Shown: positions 24,444 to 32,909 of the stretch, one piece after another | How the letters are laid out: the number at the start of each line of letters is the position of its first letter | Numbering within the stretch: position 1 is the stretch's first letter | NCBI GenBank assembly: GCA_964427855.1 | Contig: CAYRVH010000001.1 | Coordinates: 62,001-126,000 of the forward strand | Origin: JAUPKT01 sp964427855 | GTDB taxonomy: Bacteria; Desulfobacterota; Desulfomonilia; Desulfomonilales; Desulfomonilaceae | DNA length: 64,000 bases | Direction of reading: 5' to 3' | The notes under the pieces: model-generated | Told to the model about the DNA's origin: nothing | What the model saw: only the letters and a program-made list of their open reading frames with translations | Database searches by the model: none | Made by a program: the position numbers and the translations under genes

Positions 24444-24965
24444 CTAACTGACCGCCTCATTCACGATCATTCTATCGGCAGAGAGAAGTCTTTTGACGTC
24501 CAGCACTATGGTTCTATCCGGTGTGACGCCGCCGATGTATTCGATACCCTCTGTCTGCGTCAAAGAGAGGTCGTCTGTGACATCCTTGGAAGAAATGACT
24601 CGTATGCCCAGGACGTCATCGACCACGATGGCTATCTCCATGTCTGGGGTGCACATCACCACAACTTTTGCCGTATCCGAAATTGGCGAGTCTCGGATGC
24701 CGAGAATTTCCCGTATATCCATCACGGAGACTATTTGACCTCTCAGATTGACAATACCCAACACGAAGCTCGGGGTACAGGGAACCGGCGTGATCCGCTT
24801 TAATAGGTACACCTCCCTGATACGCGCTGCATCTATGGCATAACGTTCAGAGCCAATCCTGAACTCAAGATACAGCGTGCCCTCTTCTGAAAGGCCTTCG
24901 CGTGAGGGCTCCTTGGCAAGCTCTCGCGCCCGCTGTCTGAGGGCTTTCTTTTTTTCTTCATCCAT
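24444..24965 (-). CDS. cheW: chemosensory coupling protein CheW (WspB/D-like)
   Basis: A 173-residue protein. After a charged N-terminal helix of about 30 residues the CheW fold runs from TLYLEFRIGSERYAIDAARI through VPCTPSFVLGIVNLRGQIVSVMDIRE to GVTPDRTIVLDVKRLL. It bridges CheA and receptors. It is encoded 43 bases before the HAMP-less receptor and 41 bases after cheR. Together with the second cheW in the operon it parallels the two scaffold proteins of Wsp systems. AAAGG lies about 13 bases before the ATG. Confidence 0.93.
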   Translation of the reverse strand: MDEEKKKALRQRARELAKEPSREGLSEEGTLYLEFRIGSERYAIDAARIREVYLLKRITPVPCTPSFVLGIVNLRGQIVSVMDIREILGIRDSPISDTAKVVVMCTPDMEIAIVVDDVLGIRVISSKDVTDDLSLTQTEGIEYIGGVTPDRTIVLDVKRLLSADRMIVNEAVS

Positions 24966-25006
24966 CTGTCGTTTAACAGCCTTTCTGCGAGCTTTTTCCC
25001 GTATGG

Positions 25007-26545
25007 CTACAATTCCCCAGAAATGGCGCGCACGATGTCTCTCATTCTTCCCACGGTCATCCCTTCTAATTCCGGGATAGGGACGTCCTCCTGGAATTTT
25101 TCTAACAGTTTCAAGACGTTCTTGAAATGCCTACGACTTATGTTGATATTGCCATGTCGCATCTCGAGATTTGCCAAGACGAAATGAGCTGGGACGAAAT
25201 CCTGATCGAGATAGATTGCGGTCTTGAGGGCTTTGATCGCTTCGTCAAACGCTCCCAGCTCTTGGAGTATGGTGGCGAGAAGAAAACGCAAAGAAGGGTT
25301 GGTCTTATCGCCCTTGATCGCTTCTTGGCACCAATGGCTGGCTTCGTCGAGCCTGCCGGTGTTTGCAAAGGCGCGAGACGCTAACGCCAAGACGCCTGTG
25401 TCGACAATCCGCGTCCCAGAGTTTGAACTCCCGATAGAGGAGACTTTTTCCATCAATTCCTCATAGCGACCTTGGAGGTACAACCTTTGCGCTGCCTCAA
25501 AATCGAGAGCTTGCGCGATCCCCGCGGGCGTTTGCGAACAAGTTTCGTGTTTCAAAGTGTCCGAAGACTCATGCGACAAAAACATAGTCGGCGCAGTATC
25601 AGGGGTGTTTTTCGCTTCCAGGGCCGGACCATCCCAGAAAGGTTTCATACGCAACGCGTGATCAGACAATGCGTTGTGTTGTGAAAGGATGCCTGCTGCA
25701 CACACTTTTTGATGCGCTAGTGTTCCAAAAACGTTTATCCTTTTAAGGAACGGATGATCTATCAGAGCAGTTTCCGCGGGACTGGCAATCAGCCATCCTC
25801 GATCGACGAGGCAGGCGTGAAAATGGTCAACGACCCGAAGTCTCACTGCCGGGTTGAAATACATCAGGACGTTCCGGCACAATATGAGGTGCATCGCATT
25901 GGTATTGTTGATAAGAGTAGGGTATGGGTCCTCAACAAGATTGTGATATGCAAAGGTCACCCGGTTCCTGACTTCATCGGTCAAGCGATAGCGCCCGTCG
26001 CTTTGCTTGACGAAATAACGCGATTTCAACCAATCCGGCGCGCCTCGAAATGACCATTCTGTATAGATACCTTCCTGGGCTCGTCTCAGCGAACTCGTGT
26101 TGATATCAGTGCCCAAGATAGTCACATTCCAGGCGGAGAGGTCTCGCAACGCGGTATGCAGGAGAATGGCCACAGAATAAGGTTCTTCACCCGTTGAGCA
26201 TCCCGCGCACCAGATTCGGATGACTTTGGCGGTCTTCCCGGCCTCCCTGATGATGTCCGGAAGAATGCGTTGTTCGAGTGCCTTAAAGAGCTTCTCGTCT
26301 CTAAAAAAGTAGGTTTCTCCGATGGTCAAATGCGCCGCCAGTGCCTGTACGGAGTCTTTGGTCATGGGAGTTTCGAGCAGCCACTGCACATACGACGCCC
26401 CGTTTTTATGTCCGAGCTCTTTGGCGGCTCTTTCTATTCCGCGACGGAGATCCGGGAGCTTGCGATCGGCAAAATCAATGCCCATCTTTTCCGAAATGAT
26501 TTTCCCGAGTTCCCTTAATTGGCGCTCAAGACCATCCAGACTCAT
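25007..26545 (-). CDS. cheR: CheR-type receptor methyltransferase with C-terminal TPR repeats (WspC-like)
   Basis: A 512-residue protein. The N-terminal CheR all-alpha part is followed by the SAM-dependent methyltransferase domain (about 80-275) with THLTIGETYFFRDE-type motif, SAM-binding WCAGCSTGEEPYS, ILGTDIN and LCRNVLMYF. A linker of about 70 residues leads to tetratricopeptide-like helices (about 350-480: AQRLYLQGRYEELMEKV, ASRAFANTGRLDEASHWCQEA, LATILQELGAFDEAIKAL, LANLEMRHGN). CheR-TPR fusions are typical of Wsp-like clusters. The ATG at 26545 overlaps the stop of the upstream cheW (ATGA); a GTG at 26551 is an alternative. Confidence 0.95.
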   Translation of the reverse strand: MSLDGLERQLRELGKIISEKMGIDFADRKLPDLRRGIERAAKELGHKNGASYVQWLLETPMTKDSVQALAAHLTIGETYFFRDEKLFKALEQRILPDIIREAGKTAKVIRIWCAGCSTGEEPYSVAILLHTALRDLSAWNVTILGTDINTSSLRRAQEGIYTEWSFRGAPDWLKSRYFVKQSDGRYRLTDEVRNRVTFAYHNLVEDPYPTLINNTNAMHLILCRNVLMYFNPAVRLRVVDHFHACLVDRGWLIASPAETALIDHPFLKRINVFGTLAHQKVCAAGILSQHNALSDHALRMKPFWDGPALEAKNTPDTAPTMFLSHESSDTLKHETCSQTPAGIAQALDFEAAQRLYLQGRYEELMEKVSSIGSSNSGTRIVDTGVLALASRAFANTGRLDEASHWCQEAIKGDKTNPSLRFLLATILQELGAFDEAIKALKTAIYLDQDFVPAHFVLANLEMRHGNINISRRHFKNVLKLLEKFQEDVPIPELEGMTVGRMRDIVRAISGEL

Positions 26546-27027
26546 GGCCACTGTTCAAATCCCCCGGTTTTTCCCGATCCAATGCTCGGCAGCCGCTCTT
26601 GCAGCGACGCGATGAGCGAGGTGTCGAGAATGAAGGCGACAGTATCCTCTGCGAAGGCAATGCTCCGAATAAAGGGTGACTCGACGATCAAATCTTCACT
26701 TTCAGTCACGCGAGAGGAGTCGTAGTGCCTGACCCCGATGACTTCATCGGCGACCAGCCCGATTTGTTTGGCATTAAGAGCGATGATCAAGAACTGGTCT
26801 GATAATTCGACCTCTCGAGAAGCCAAACCAAGAAGACTCCTCGTGTCTAAGATGCACACCAGAGTTCCCTGAACATTCAGTACGCCCAATACCCAAGGAG
26901 GGCTTTTGGGGAGGGGCGCCACCTCAGCGGCTCTCACCACCCTCTGAACGCAATCGAGGGGAACCCCCAGCAGCCGTTCGTCAACGCGGAAGACAACAAA
27001 GCAGTTTTGATATTGCTTCGGAGACAT
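26542..27027 (-). CDS. cheW: CheW-domain coupling protein, first gene of the chemosensory operon
   Basis: A 161-residue CheW-fold protein: CFVVFRVDERLLGVPLDCVQ, PLPKSPPWVLGVLNVQGTLV, DTRSLLGL, IGLVADEVIGVRHYD and FAEDTVAFILDTSLI. The ATG at 27027 is chosen for the GGAG 5 bases upstream; the longer frame from 27114 adds residues without homology. Translation is coupled to cheR by a 4-base overlap. Sequence is distant from the other CheW of the operon, as WspB and WspD are from each other. Confidence 0.92.
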   Translation of the reverse strand: MSPKQYQNCFVVFRVDERLLGVPLDCVQRVVRAAEVAPLPKSPPWVLGVLNVQGTLVCILDTRSLLGLASREVELSDQFLIIALNAKQIGLVADEVIGVRHYDSSRVTESEDLIVESPFIRSIAFAEDTVAFILDTSLIASLQERLPSIGSGKTGGFEQWP

Positions 27028-27155
27028 CTCACTCCAATACCGCACGAGCACTCGGCGTCCAGGACCATCCCAAAGACGTTGTCTCAGAGATAGTGGGCCA
27101 ACGGACACACCCATATCACTACATATAATTTCAGCCTGTTACAGTTAACACATTT

Positions 27156-27184
27156 ATTATACTATAAAACTCGAAAAATCTCAA
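27156..27184 (-). promoter_or_regulatory. sigma-70 promoter of the chemosensory operon
   Basis: Minus strand TTGAGA (27184-27179), 17-bp spacer, TATAAT (27161-27156). The transcript would start near 27149 and carry about 120 bases of leader before the first cheW. The rest of 27028-27398 shows no further feature. Confidence 0.7.
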
Positions 27185-27398
27185 GATGCGGAATGGCGCG
27201 TGAAGAGTAAAAGAGGCGAAAGGACCCCAGCGATGTCAACAAGAACGATGCTTTGAGAGAGGGTTTCCCTCTTTTACCACTTTTCTCAAAAGGGGGAGCG
27301 AGTAGCGCAGGGTCCTAAAGTGGACATGAAACCACGTACAATGCAGGCTTCATCTCATTCGTGCCCCGCGTCGTACGTTTAGGATTTCCAATCATGCC

Positions 27399-30300
27399 TT
27401 ACAGAGGCTGCAATACCTTAGACAATTCTTTCCCGGATTTCTCCACCGCCTCATAGAGCTCTTTTGCGGTGATCGGTTTAGAGACATATCCATCCATGCC
27501 TGCGGCAAGAAACCGTTCACGATCGCCTGCAAGGGCATGAGCAGTCATGGCAATAATCGGGATCTTAGTCCCCAGAAGCTTTTCTTTTTCTCTTATGATA
27601 CTTGTCGCTTGAATGCCATCCATATCAGGCATTTGAATGTCCATAAGGATGAGGTCAAAATGCTGGGACTCGAAGGCCTCAACGGCTTCCCGACCGTTGA
27701 ACGCTGTTTTTACCGTATGGCCCATATTCTCCAACATTTTCACCGCAAGCTTTCGATTGATAGGATTGTCCTCCGCGAGGAGAATGGAGAGGCGTTTTCG
27801 GCTTTCCCGAATAGAATGTCTTGTCAAGAGGGGTCGCCTGTCCTGGGGAGCGTCAGTTTTGCCGAGAGTCATGGTCAAGGCATCGAAAAGTTCCTGACTA
27901 TTGACTGGCTTGACAAGATACGCGGCGATCCCGGCATCTTTGCATTTTTTGGCATGTCCCCGCTCGCCCACAGAGGTAAGCATAATGACAATCAGGCTCG
28001 TCAATGAAGGGTCTTTCCGAATGATAGACGCCAATTGGAACCCGTCCATCTCCGGCATCATGTAGTCTATGAGCGCAAAGGCGTATGGATTATTTTCCTG
28101 CTGCGCTTGTTTGAGAGTCTCGATGGCAGCCCGGCCGCTCTCTACTTCGCTTGTCTTCAAGCCCCATGCGGCAAGCATTTCCACGAGAATAAGCCTATTC
28201 GTGGCGTTGTCATCCACCACCAGGGCTCGCAAGCCCTTCAATTCTGGTGCAACAATGGGCGTGATCAAGGACTCTTTTTCTTTTTGAAGGCCGAATCGCG
28301 CAGTAAATCGAAACGTACTACCCTTGCCCGGAATGCTTTCCACCCCTATTGTCCCATCCATGAGCTCAACGAGCTTGGAAGCGATGGCCAAACCCAATCC
28401 AGTGCCGCCATAGAAACGAGTCGTCGAACCATCTACTTGTTCGAAGGCCTCAAAGATCGTCTGCTGTTTCTCGGGGGGGATCCCAATTCCTGTATCGGTT
28501 ACGGAAAACTCCAAAACCGTCTCGTCTTCATGCAATTCCAATGATGCGACTCGCACCACCACTTCCCCAACCGAGGTGAATTTAATGGCGTTGCCCACAA
28601 GGTTGATCAGGACTTGGCGGAGTCTGCCTGGGTCGCCCACAAGGTGGTCGGGTACGTCCGATGGGATATGACAGGCGAGTTCCAAACCTTTATTCTGGGC
28701 CGTGACGGCCAGAGTCTTGAGGGTCGTGTCGATGCAGTACCGAAGGGCAAAATTGATGGGAACGATTTCCAGCTTGCCCGCTTCGATTTTTGAGAAGTCC
28801 AAAATATCGTTGATGAGGCTTAGCAGGGATTCAGCAGAAGATTTTACCGCGCTCAAATATTCGTGTTGTTCCTCAGTCAATTCTGTATTGAGGGCCAACT
28901 CAGTCATGCCCATGATGCCATTCATGGGGGTGCGTATTTCATGGCTCATGTTTGCAAGGAACTCGCTTTTGGCCTTGCTGGCATTTTCCGCGGCTATTCT
29001 GGCTTCTATAAGTTCGGTCACATCAACGAAAGATTCGATGCCGCCGATAATATTCCCTTGATCATCTTTCATGATGGCGGCGTTTTTAAGTACTGAGAGC
29101 TTCCTCCCATCTCTCGATGCCACCGTGCACTGTTTTCGCCACACACGGCCTTCGCCGGAAAGTCCGTTGAACAAACCGCATTTCAGTTTGCAAGGCTGTT
29201 CTGCAAAGACCGTGCAAGGCTGTCCGACCAACTCCTCCCTCGTAAAGCCGGTGATGCGACAAAATTCTTCGTTCACATCTGTAATAATGCGATCAGCGTT
29301 GACCATAAAAATTGCGGTCAGCGCGGTCTCCAAAAGACGCTCCTGGAACATGTTGGCTTTCCGAAGCTTTTCTTCTGCTCGTTTTCGCTCAGTAATGTCC
29401 TGGGCCACTCCCAAAAATCCTGTTATATCTCCTGTTTTATTCTTGACTGCGGTCACCGCGAGATGCACGGTGAGATGCCTGCCGTCTTTTGTGACATATG
29501 TCCATTCCCGTTCTTCGTAGCCCCCTTTCTTTGCCATGTATGACAATGATTGTAATTCAGTGATGGGCTTGCCGAACTTTTGACTCAGATGCGCCGCGTG
29601 CTCTCTTATTTCTGAACGAAGGTGGAATCTGGCAGGCGTTTCTTTGCCAACCATTTCTTCGGCAGAGTATCCCAACATTCGTTCAGAGCCTGTATTAAAA
29701 ACCCGTATAATGCCATTCGTGTCTGTGGCGATAATCGATACTTGCGTGGCTGCACGGAGAATACCCTCCAATTGGGACACTGCAGCGGTCAAGGCGTGTT
29801 GCGTCTTTTTTTGTTCAGTAATGTCATAAAGCATAAGGAGAATATGAGGTTCGTTTCCGGCCTGAAAAGACGCGAGACGGAGGTCCAAAAACAATTCGTC
29901 ACCCTCGACGTTGGAAGCGCGCACCTCGGTTTTTCCCAAACATCTTTGAGATATTATTCTCTGCGCCTCTGATACGAGACCGCCCTGACGCCAAAAATCC
30001 GATTGGTAAAAATTTTCCTTCAAATCAAGGCCTTTTATCTTAGTGGAGAGGGTCTCTGCTGCTTCGTTGGCAGAGACAAAGCGCCCATCAGCAGTATAGG
30101 TGACGATGCCTGCGGGTGATGTGCTAAAAATATTTTGGACAAATTCAAGGGCCTCTGAAAGTTTTCGCTCGGCCTCTTTTCTTGCCGTAATATCCTGAAA
30201 AATTCCCTCGATGTGCAAGATGTTGCCATCAGAATCCCTCACAAGCCTCGAGTTCAGAGATATCCAGATGTGGTCGCCGTTCTTCTTGCGACACATGACC

Positions 30301-30800
30301 TCGAAGTTGTTTACCCGACCGTGGGTAAGCAGCAGATCAAGGAGTCTTTTCCTGTCCTCAGGGTTTACATATAATTGCGTCGCAAGATCGGTGAGGTTTT
30401 CGAGGAGGTCAGTCACGGAATCATAGCCCAAGATAGAGGCCATTGCATTGTTCGCTTCAATAAATTTTCCTTCCCAAGAGGCGCGGTATATCCCTTCAGT
30501 AGAGTTCTCTACCAAAGACCTGTACCGGTCTTCAGAGGAGCGCAATTCTACGGCCTGGGTTTCATAAAGGCCCTCGAGTTCCGCATGGAGCTGCATGAGC
30601 TCCTCGGTCATGACCACTCGTTCTCTCAGCTCGTCTCGCAACCTGGCGCGGGCGGATTCAAGATCACGAATCCTCTGATTTTCAAGATGCGGCGAGTCTG
30701 GATGGCAGGCAGCATGCTCCAATTCCTGAATGCGTTTGTGAAGAGCATCAATTTGGAACTCAAGATGAGCCACACGGCTCGCAGAATCGGTGTCATCCAT
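27399..30800 (-). CDS. multi-PAS hybrid histidine kinase with two C-terminal receivers
   Basis: An 1133-residue soluble kinase. Coiled-coil N-terminus (12-85), then four PAS domains (about 88-210, 218-335, 343-475, 482-600), HisKA with His620 (MSHEIRTPMNGIMG), HATPase about 725-840 (DTGIGIPPEKQ, GGTGLGLAIASKL), and receivers at about 855-975 (IDYMMPEMDG) and 1005-1120 (LMDIQMPDMDG). The fourth PAS carries Cys529, Cys537, Cys541 and Cys558 (QPCTVFAEQPCKLKCGLF), a possible metal or redox site. The C-terminal 520 residues are closely related to the hybrid kinase at 14360-16897. GAGGTAGGG precedes the ATG. No membrane spans and no output domain. Confidence 0.94.
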   Translation of the reverse strand: MDDTDSASRVAHLEFQIDALHKRIQELEHAACHPDSPHLENQRIRDLESARARLRDELRERVVMTEELMQLHAELEGLYETQAVELRSSEDRYRSLVENSTEGIYRASWEGKFIEANNAMASILGYDSVTDLLENLTDLATQLYVNPEDRKRLLDLLLTHGRVNNFEVMCRKKNGDHIWISLNSRLVRDSDGNILHIEGIFQDITARKEAERKLSEALEFVQNIFSTSPAGIVTYTADGRFVSANEAAETLSTKIKGLDLKENFYQSDFWRQGGLVSEAQRIISQRCLGKTEVRASNVEGDELFLDLRLASFQAGNEPHILLMLYDITEQKKTQHALTAAVSQLEGILRAATQVSIIATDTNGIIRVFNTGSERMLGYSAEEMVGKETPARFHLRSEIREHAAHLSQKFGKPITELQSLSYMAKKGGYEEREWTYVTKDGRHLTVHLAVTAVKNKTGDITGFLGVAQDITERKRAEEKLRKANMFQERLLETALTAIFMVNADRIITDVNEEFCRITGFTREELVGQPCTVFAEQPCKLKCGLFNGLSGEGRVWRKQCTVASRDGRKLSVLKNAAIMKDDQGNIIGGIESFVDVTELIEARIAAENASKAKSEFLANMSHEIRTPMNGIMGMTELALNTELTEEQHEYLSAVKSSAESLLSLINDILDFSKIEAGKLEIVPINFALRYCIDTTLKTLAVTAQNKGLELACHIPSDVPDHLVGDPGRLRQVLINLVGNAIKFTSVGEVVVRVASLELHEDETVLEFSVTDTGIGIPPEKQQTIFEAFEQVDGSTTRFYGGTGLGLAIASKLVELMDGTIGVESIPGKGSTFRFTARFGLQKEKESLITPIVAPELKGLRALVVDDNATNRLILVEMLAAWGLKTSEVESGRAAIETLKQAQQENNPYAFALIDYMMPEMDGFQLASIIRKDPSLTSLIVIMLTSVGERGHAKKCKDAGIAAYLVKPVNSQELFDALTMTLGKTDAPQDRRPLLTRHSIRESRKRLSILLAEDNPINRKLAVKMLENMGHTVKTAFNGREAVEAFESQHFDLILMDIQMPDMDGIQATSIIREKEKLLGTKIPIIAMTAHALAGDRERFLAAGMDGYVSKPITAKELYEAVEKSGKELSKVLQPL

Positions 30801-30979
30801 TGGGCCCTACCTCGCATTTTGAGCACGGATCGTGGCTGGGTGGGGCGGCATGCCGGCATACCCGGACGCTTCTGCGCGAAGCCAGCCCTGCGCTCCAATT
30901 CCACCACCACGAGCGGGGAAGTCTTGCAAAGTCTCCTGATTGCCTTGGAAAACTGCCGTGTGATTTCTTGTCTTTGACA

Positions 30980-32386
30980 TCAGTGTTCATGCGGCCGCGC
31001 CATCTTGTGGGGCTGCATGGCAGCCTCGAAATCAGCCTCAGTCAAGTAGCCTAAAGATAGGCAGGCCTCTTTGAGGGTCAGGCCTTCTTCATGAGCTTTA
31101 TGCGCCGCTTTTGCCGCTTTGTCGTACCCAATAACAGGCGTCAGCGCGGTCACCAGCATGAGAGATTCCCTGACAAGGGCGTCGATACGCTTCCTATTTG
31201 CCTTGAGTCCTTTTACCAGATGCTCCGCAAACGAGTTGCACGTATCGCCGAGCAGGGTGACAGACTGCAACAGATCGAATATCATCAGCGGCTTGAACAC
31301 GTTTAACTCAAAGTGGCCCTGGCTCCCCGCGAAAGTGATCGCCGCGTCTAATCCCATCACTTGAACGGCTACCATGGTCATAGCCTCGCATTGAGTGGGG
31401 TTGACCTTGCCGGGCATTATAGAAGAGCCGGGTTCGTTGGCCGGCAGCATCAATTCTCCTATACCGCAACGTGGGCCGGATCCCAGTAGTCTGATGTCAT
31501 TTGCGATCTTCATGAGTGCGCACGCCAACGTCTTCAAGGCGCCGCTCGCCAGAACCAGGGCGTCATGCGCAGCCAAGGCCGCAAATTTGTTTTCGGCCGA
31601 GACAAAAGGCAGCCCCGTCATTGCAGCGATGTGAGCAGCAACCCTGTCCCCGAATTCCTTCGGGGCGTTCAGGCCGGTACCGACGGCCGTGCCCCCGATT
31701 GCCAATTGGTACAAGCCGCCTCGCGCGTGCTGGATAGCCTCGATGGAGGCATCGAGCTGCGCGACGTACCCCGAAAATTCTTGCCCCAACATCATAGGCA
31801 CTGCATCCTGAAGATGCGTGCGGCCGATCTTTACAATGTCTTTGAACTCGACGGCCTTGTCATTCAAGGCGCTTCGAAGCCCTCGAAGGGCAGGGATAAG
31901 ATGTTTGCTTATCTTCAAGGCAGCGGCGACGTACATGGCCGCGGGGAATGTGTCGTTGGACGATTGGGACATGTTCACATGGTCATTGGGGTGTATAGGA
32001 TCCTTGGTCCCCAACACGCCTCCTGCGAGCTCTATCGCGCGGTTGGCAATGACTTCATTGACATTCATATTGGTTTGAGTGCCGCTGCCCGTCTGCCAGA
32101 CGCGAAGTGGAAAATGATCCGCAAGGCGGCCTGCTATGATCTCTTCGCACACCCTGACAATGAGCTCTCCTTTGTTTCGGGGGAGCTTCCCAAGTTCCAT
32201 GTTGGTCAAGGCCGCTGCTTTCTTGATAATCCCAAAGGCCTCGATCACTTCACGTGGCATCACATCGTGTCCGATGTTGAAATAACGAAGCGAACGCTGT
32301 GTTTGGGCGCCCCAGTATCGGTCGGATGGCACCTCTATTGAGCCGATGGCGTCGTACTCGATCCTCGTGCGCGGTCTTGTCTCCAT
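30980..32386 (-). CDS. fumC: class II fumarate hydratase
   Basis: A 468-residue enzyme interconverting fumarate and malate. Motifs: PSDRYWGAQTQRSL, VWQTGSGTQTNMNVNEVI, HPNDHVNMSQSSNDTFP, KIGRTHLQDAVP and the superfamily signature GSSIMPGKVNPTQCE. Length matches FumC (about 465). GAGGAGG lies about 10 bases before the ATG. It stands alone, with about 180 bases to the downstream kinase gene and a scaffold gap just upstream, so its promoter cannot be judged. Confidence 0.97.
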   Translation of the reverse strand: METRPRTRIEYDAIGSIEVPSDRYWGAQTQRSLRYFNIGHDVMPREVIEAFGIIKKAAALTNMELGKLPRNKGELIVRVCEEIIAGRLADHFPLRVWQTGSGTQTNMNVNEVIANRAIELAGGVLGTKDPIHPNDHVNMSQSSNDTFPAAMYVAAALKISKHLIPALRGLRSALNDKAVEFKDIVKIGRTHLQDAVPMMLGQEFSGYVAQLDASIEAIQHARGGLYQLAIGGTAVGTGLNAPKEFGDRVAAHIAAMTGLPFVSAENKFAALAAHDALVLASGALKTLACALMKIANDIRLLGSGPRCGIGELMLPANEPGSSIMPGKVNPTQCEAMTMVAVQVMGLDAAITFAGSQGHFELNVFKPLMIFDLLQSVTLLGDTCNSFAEHLVKGLKANRKRIDALVRESLMLVTALTPVIGYDKAAKAAHKAHEEGLTLKEACLSLGYLTEADFEAAMQPHKMARPHEH

Positions 32387-32417
32387 ATCGACGAACCTCC
32401 TCTTGACAATATCAAGT

Positions 32418-32427
32418 NNNNNNNNNN
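32418..32427. other. scaffold gap (10 N)
   Basis: Ten undetermined bases 32 bases upstream of fumC. True length is unknown. The flanks (32387-32417 and 32428-32638) contain no feature I can name. Confidence 0.95.
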
Positions 32428-32638
32428 ATTGCCGTAGAGGGCTTGTGGTGCAAGGATTTTTTACAGCGGTGACGACTGAATCCGTTCCATGAATGTGTTT
32501 GCAGCGGCGCTGAAGAAAATTTCAGGGGGTAAGCTGGTTTCTTACAGTTCAAAGGCGTGGTCACTGCGTAATTTCGAGAATTCCTCATGCACCTACATTG
32601 GGCATGGAGTGCAGCGGTTGGTTGAATGATCACGCTTC

Positions 32639-32879
32639 TCGAAAGTACTCACGAATTCAATGGCGCGTCTATCATTTCGAGCGCTTCACCCTCTGTCATT
32701 TGAAGCGAAGCGAGAAGCCTTGACCCGAAGACGCGTGTTTCTCCGTCGTTTCCCTCAATTCGTTCGAGCCTTGCTCCGGGGAGATGACATAAGTTGCGCT
32801 CTCGCGGCCGCTGCCAGGGTTTTCGAAAGCGCGTGGGAAATCGATGATGCAGACCTTATCCCGAGGGAAATTTCCAGAA
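32639..32879 (+). repeat. composite dispersed repeat, copy C
   Basis: Left module CGAAAGTACTCACGAATTCA, middle with TATCATTTCGAGCG and a diverged TCATTTGAAGCGAAGCGAGA, right module CGAAAGCGCG then TCGATGATGCAGACCTTATC. It is the most diverged of the three copies and lies just downstream of the fadD-like gene. No credible gene within. Confidence 0.7.
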
Positions 32880-32909
32880 CGGAGATAAGCCGGCCAATAA
32901 GCGCCTCCC

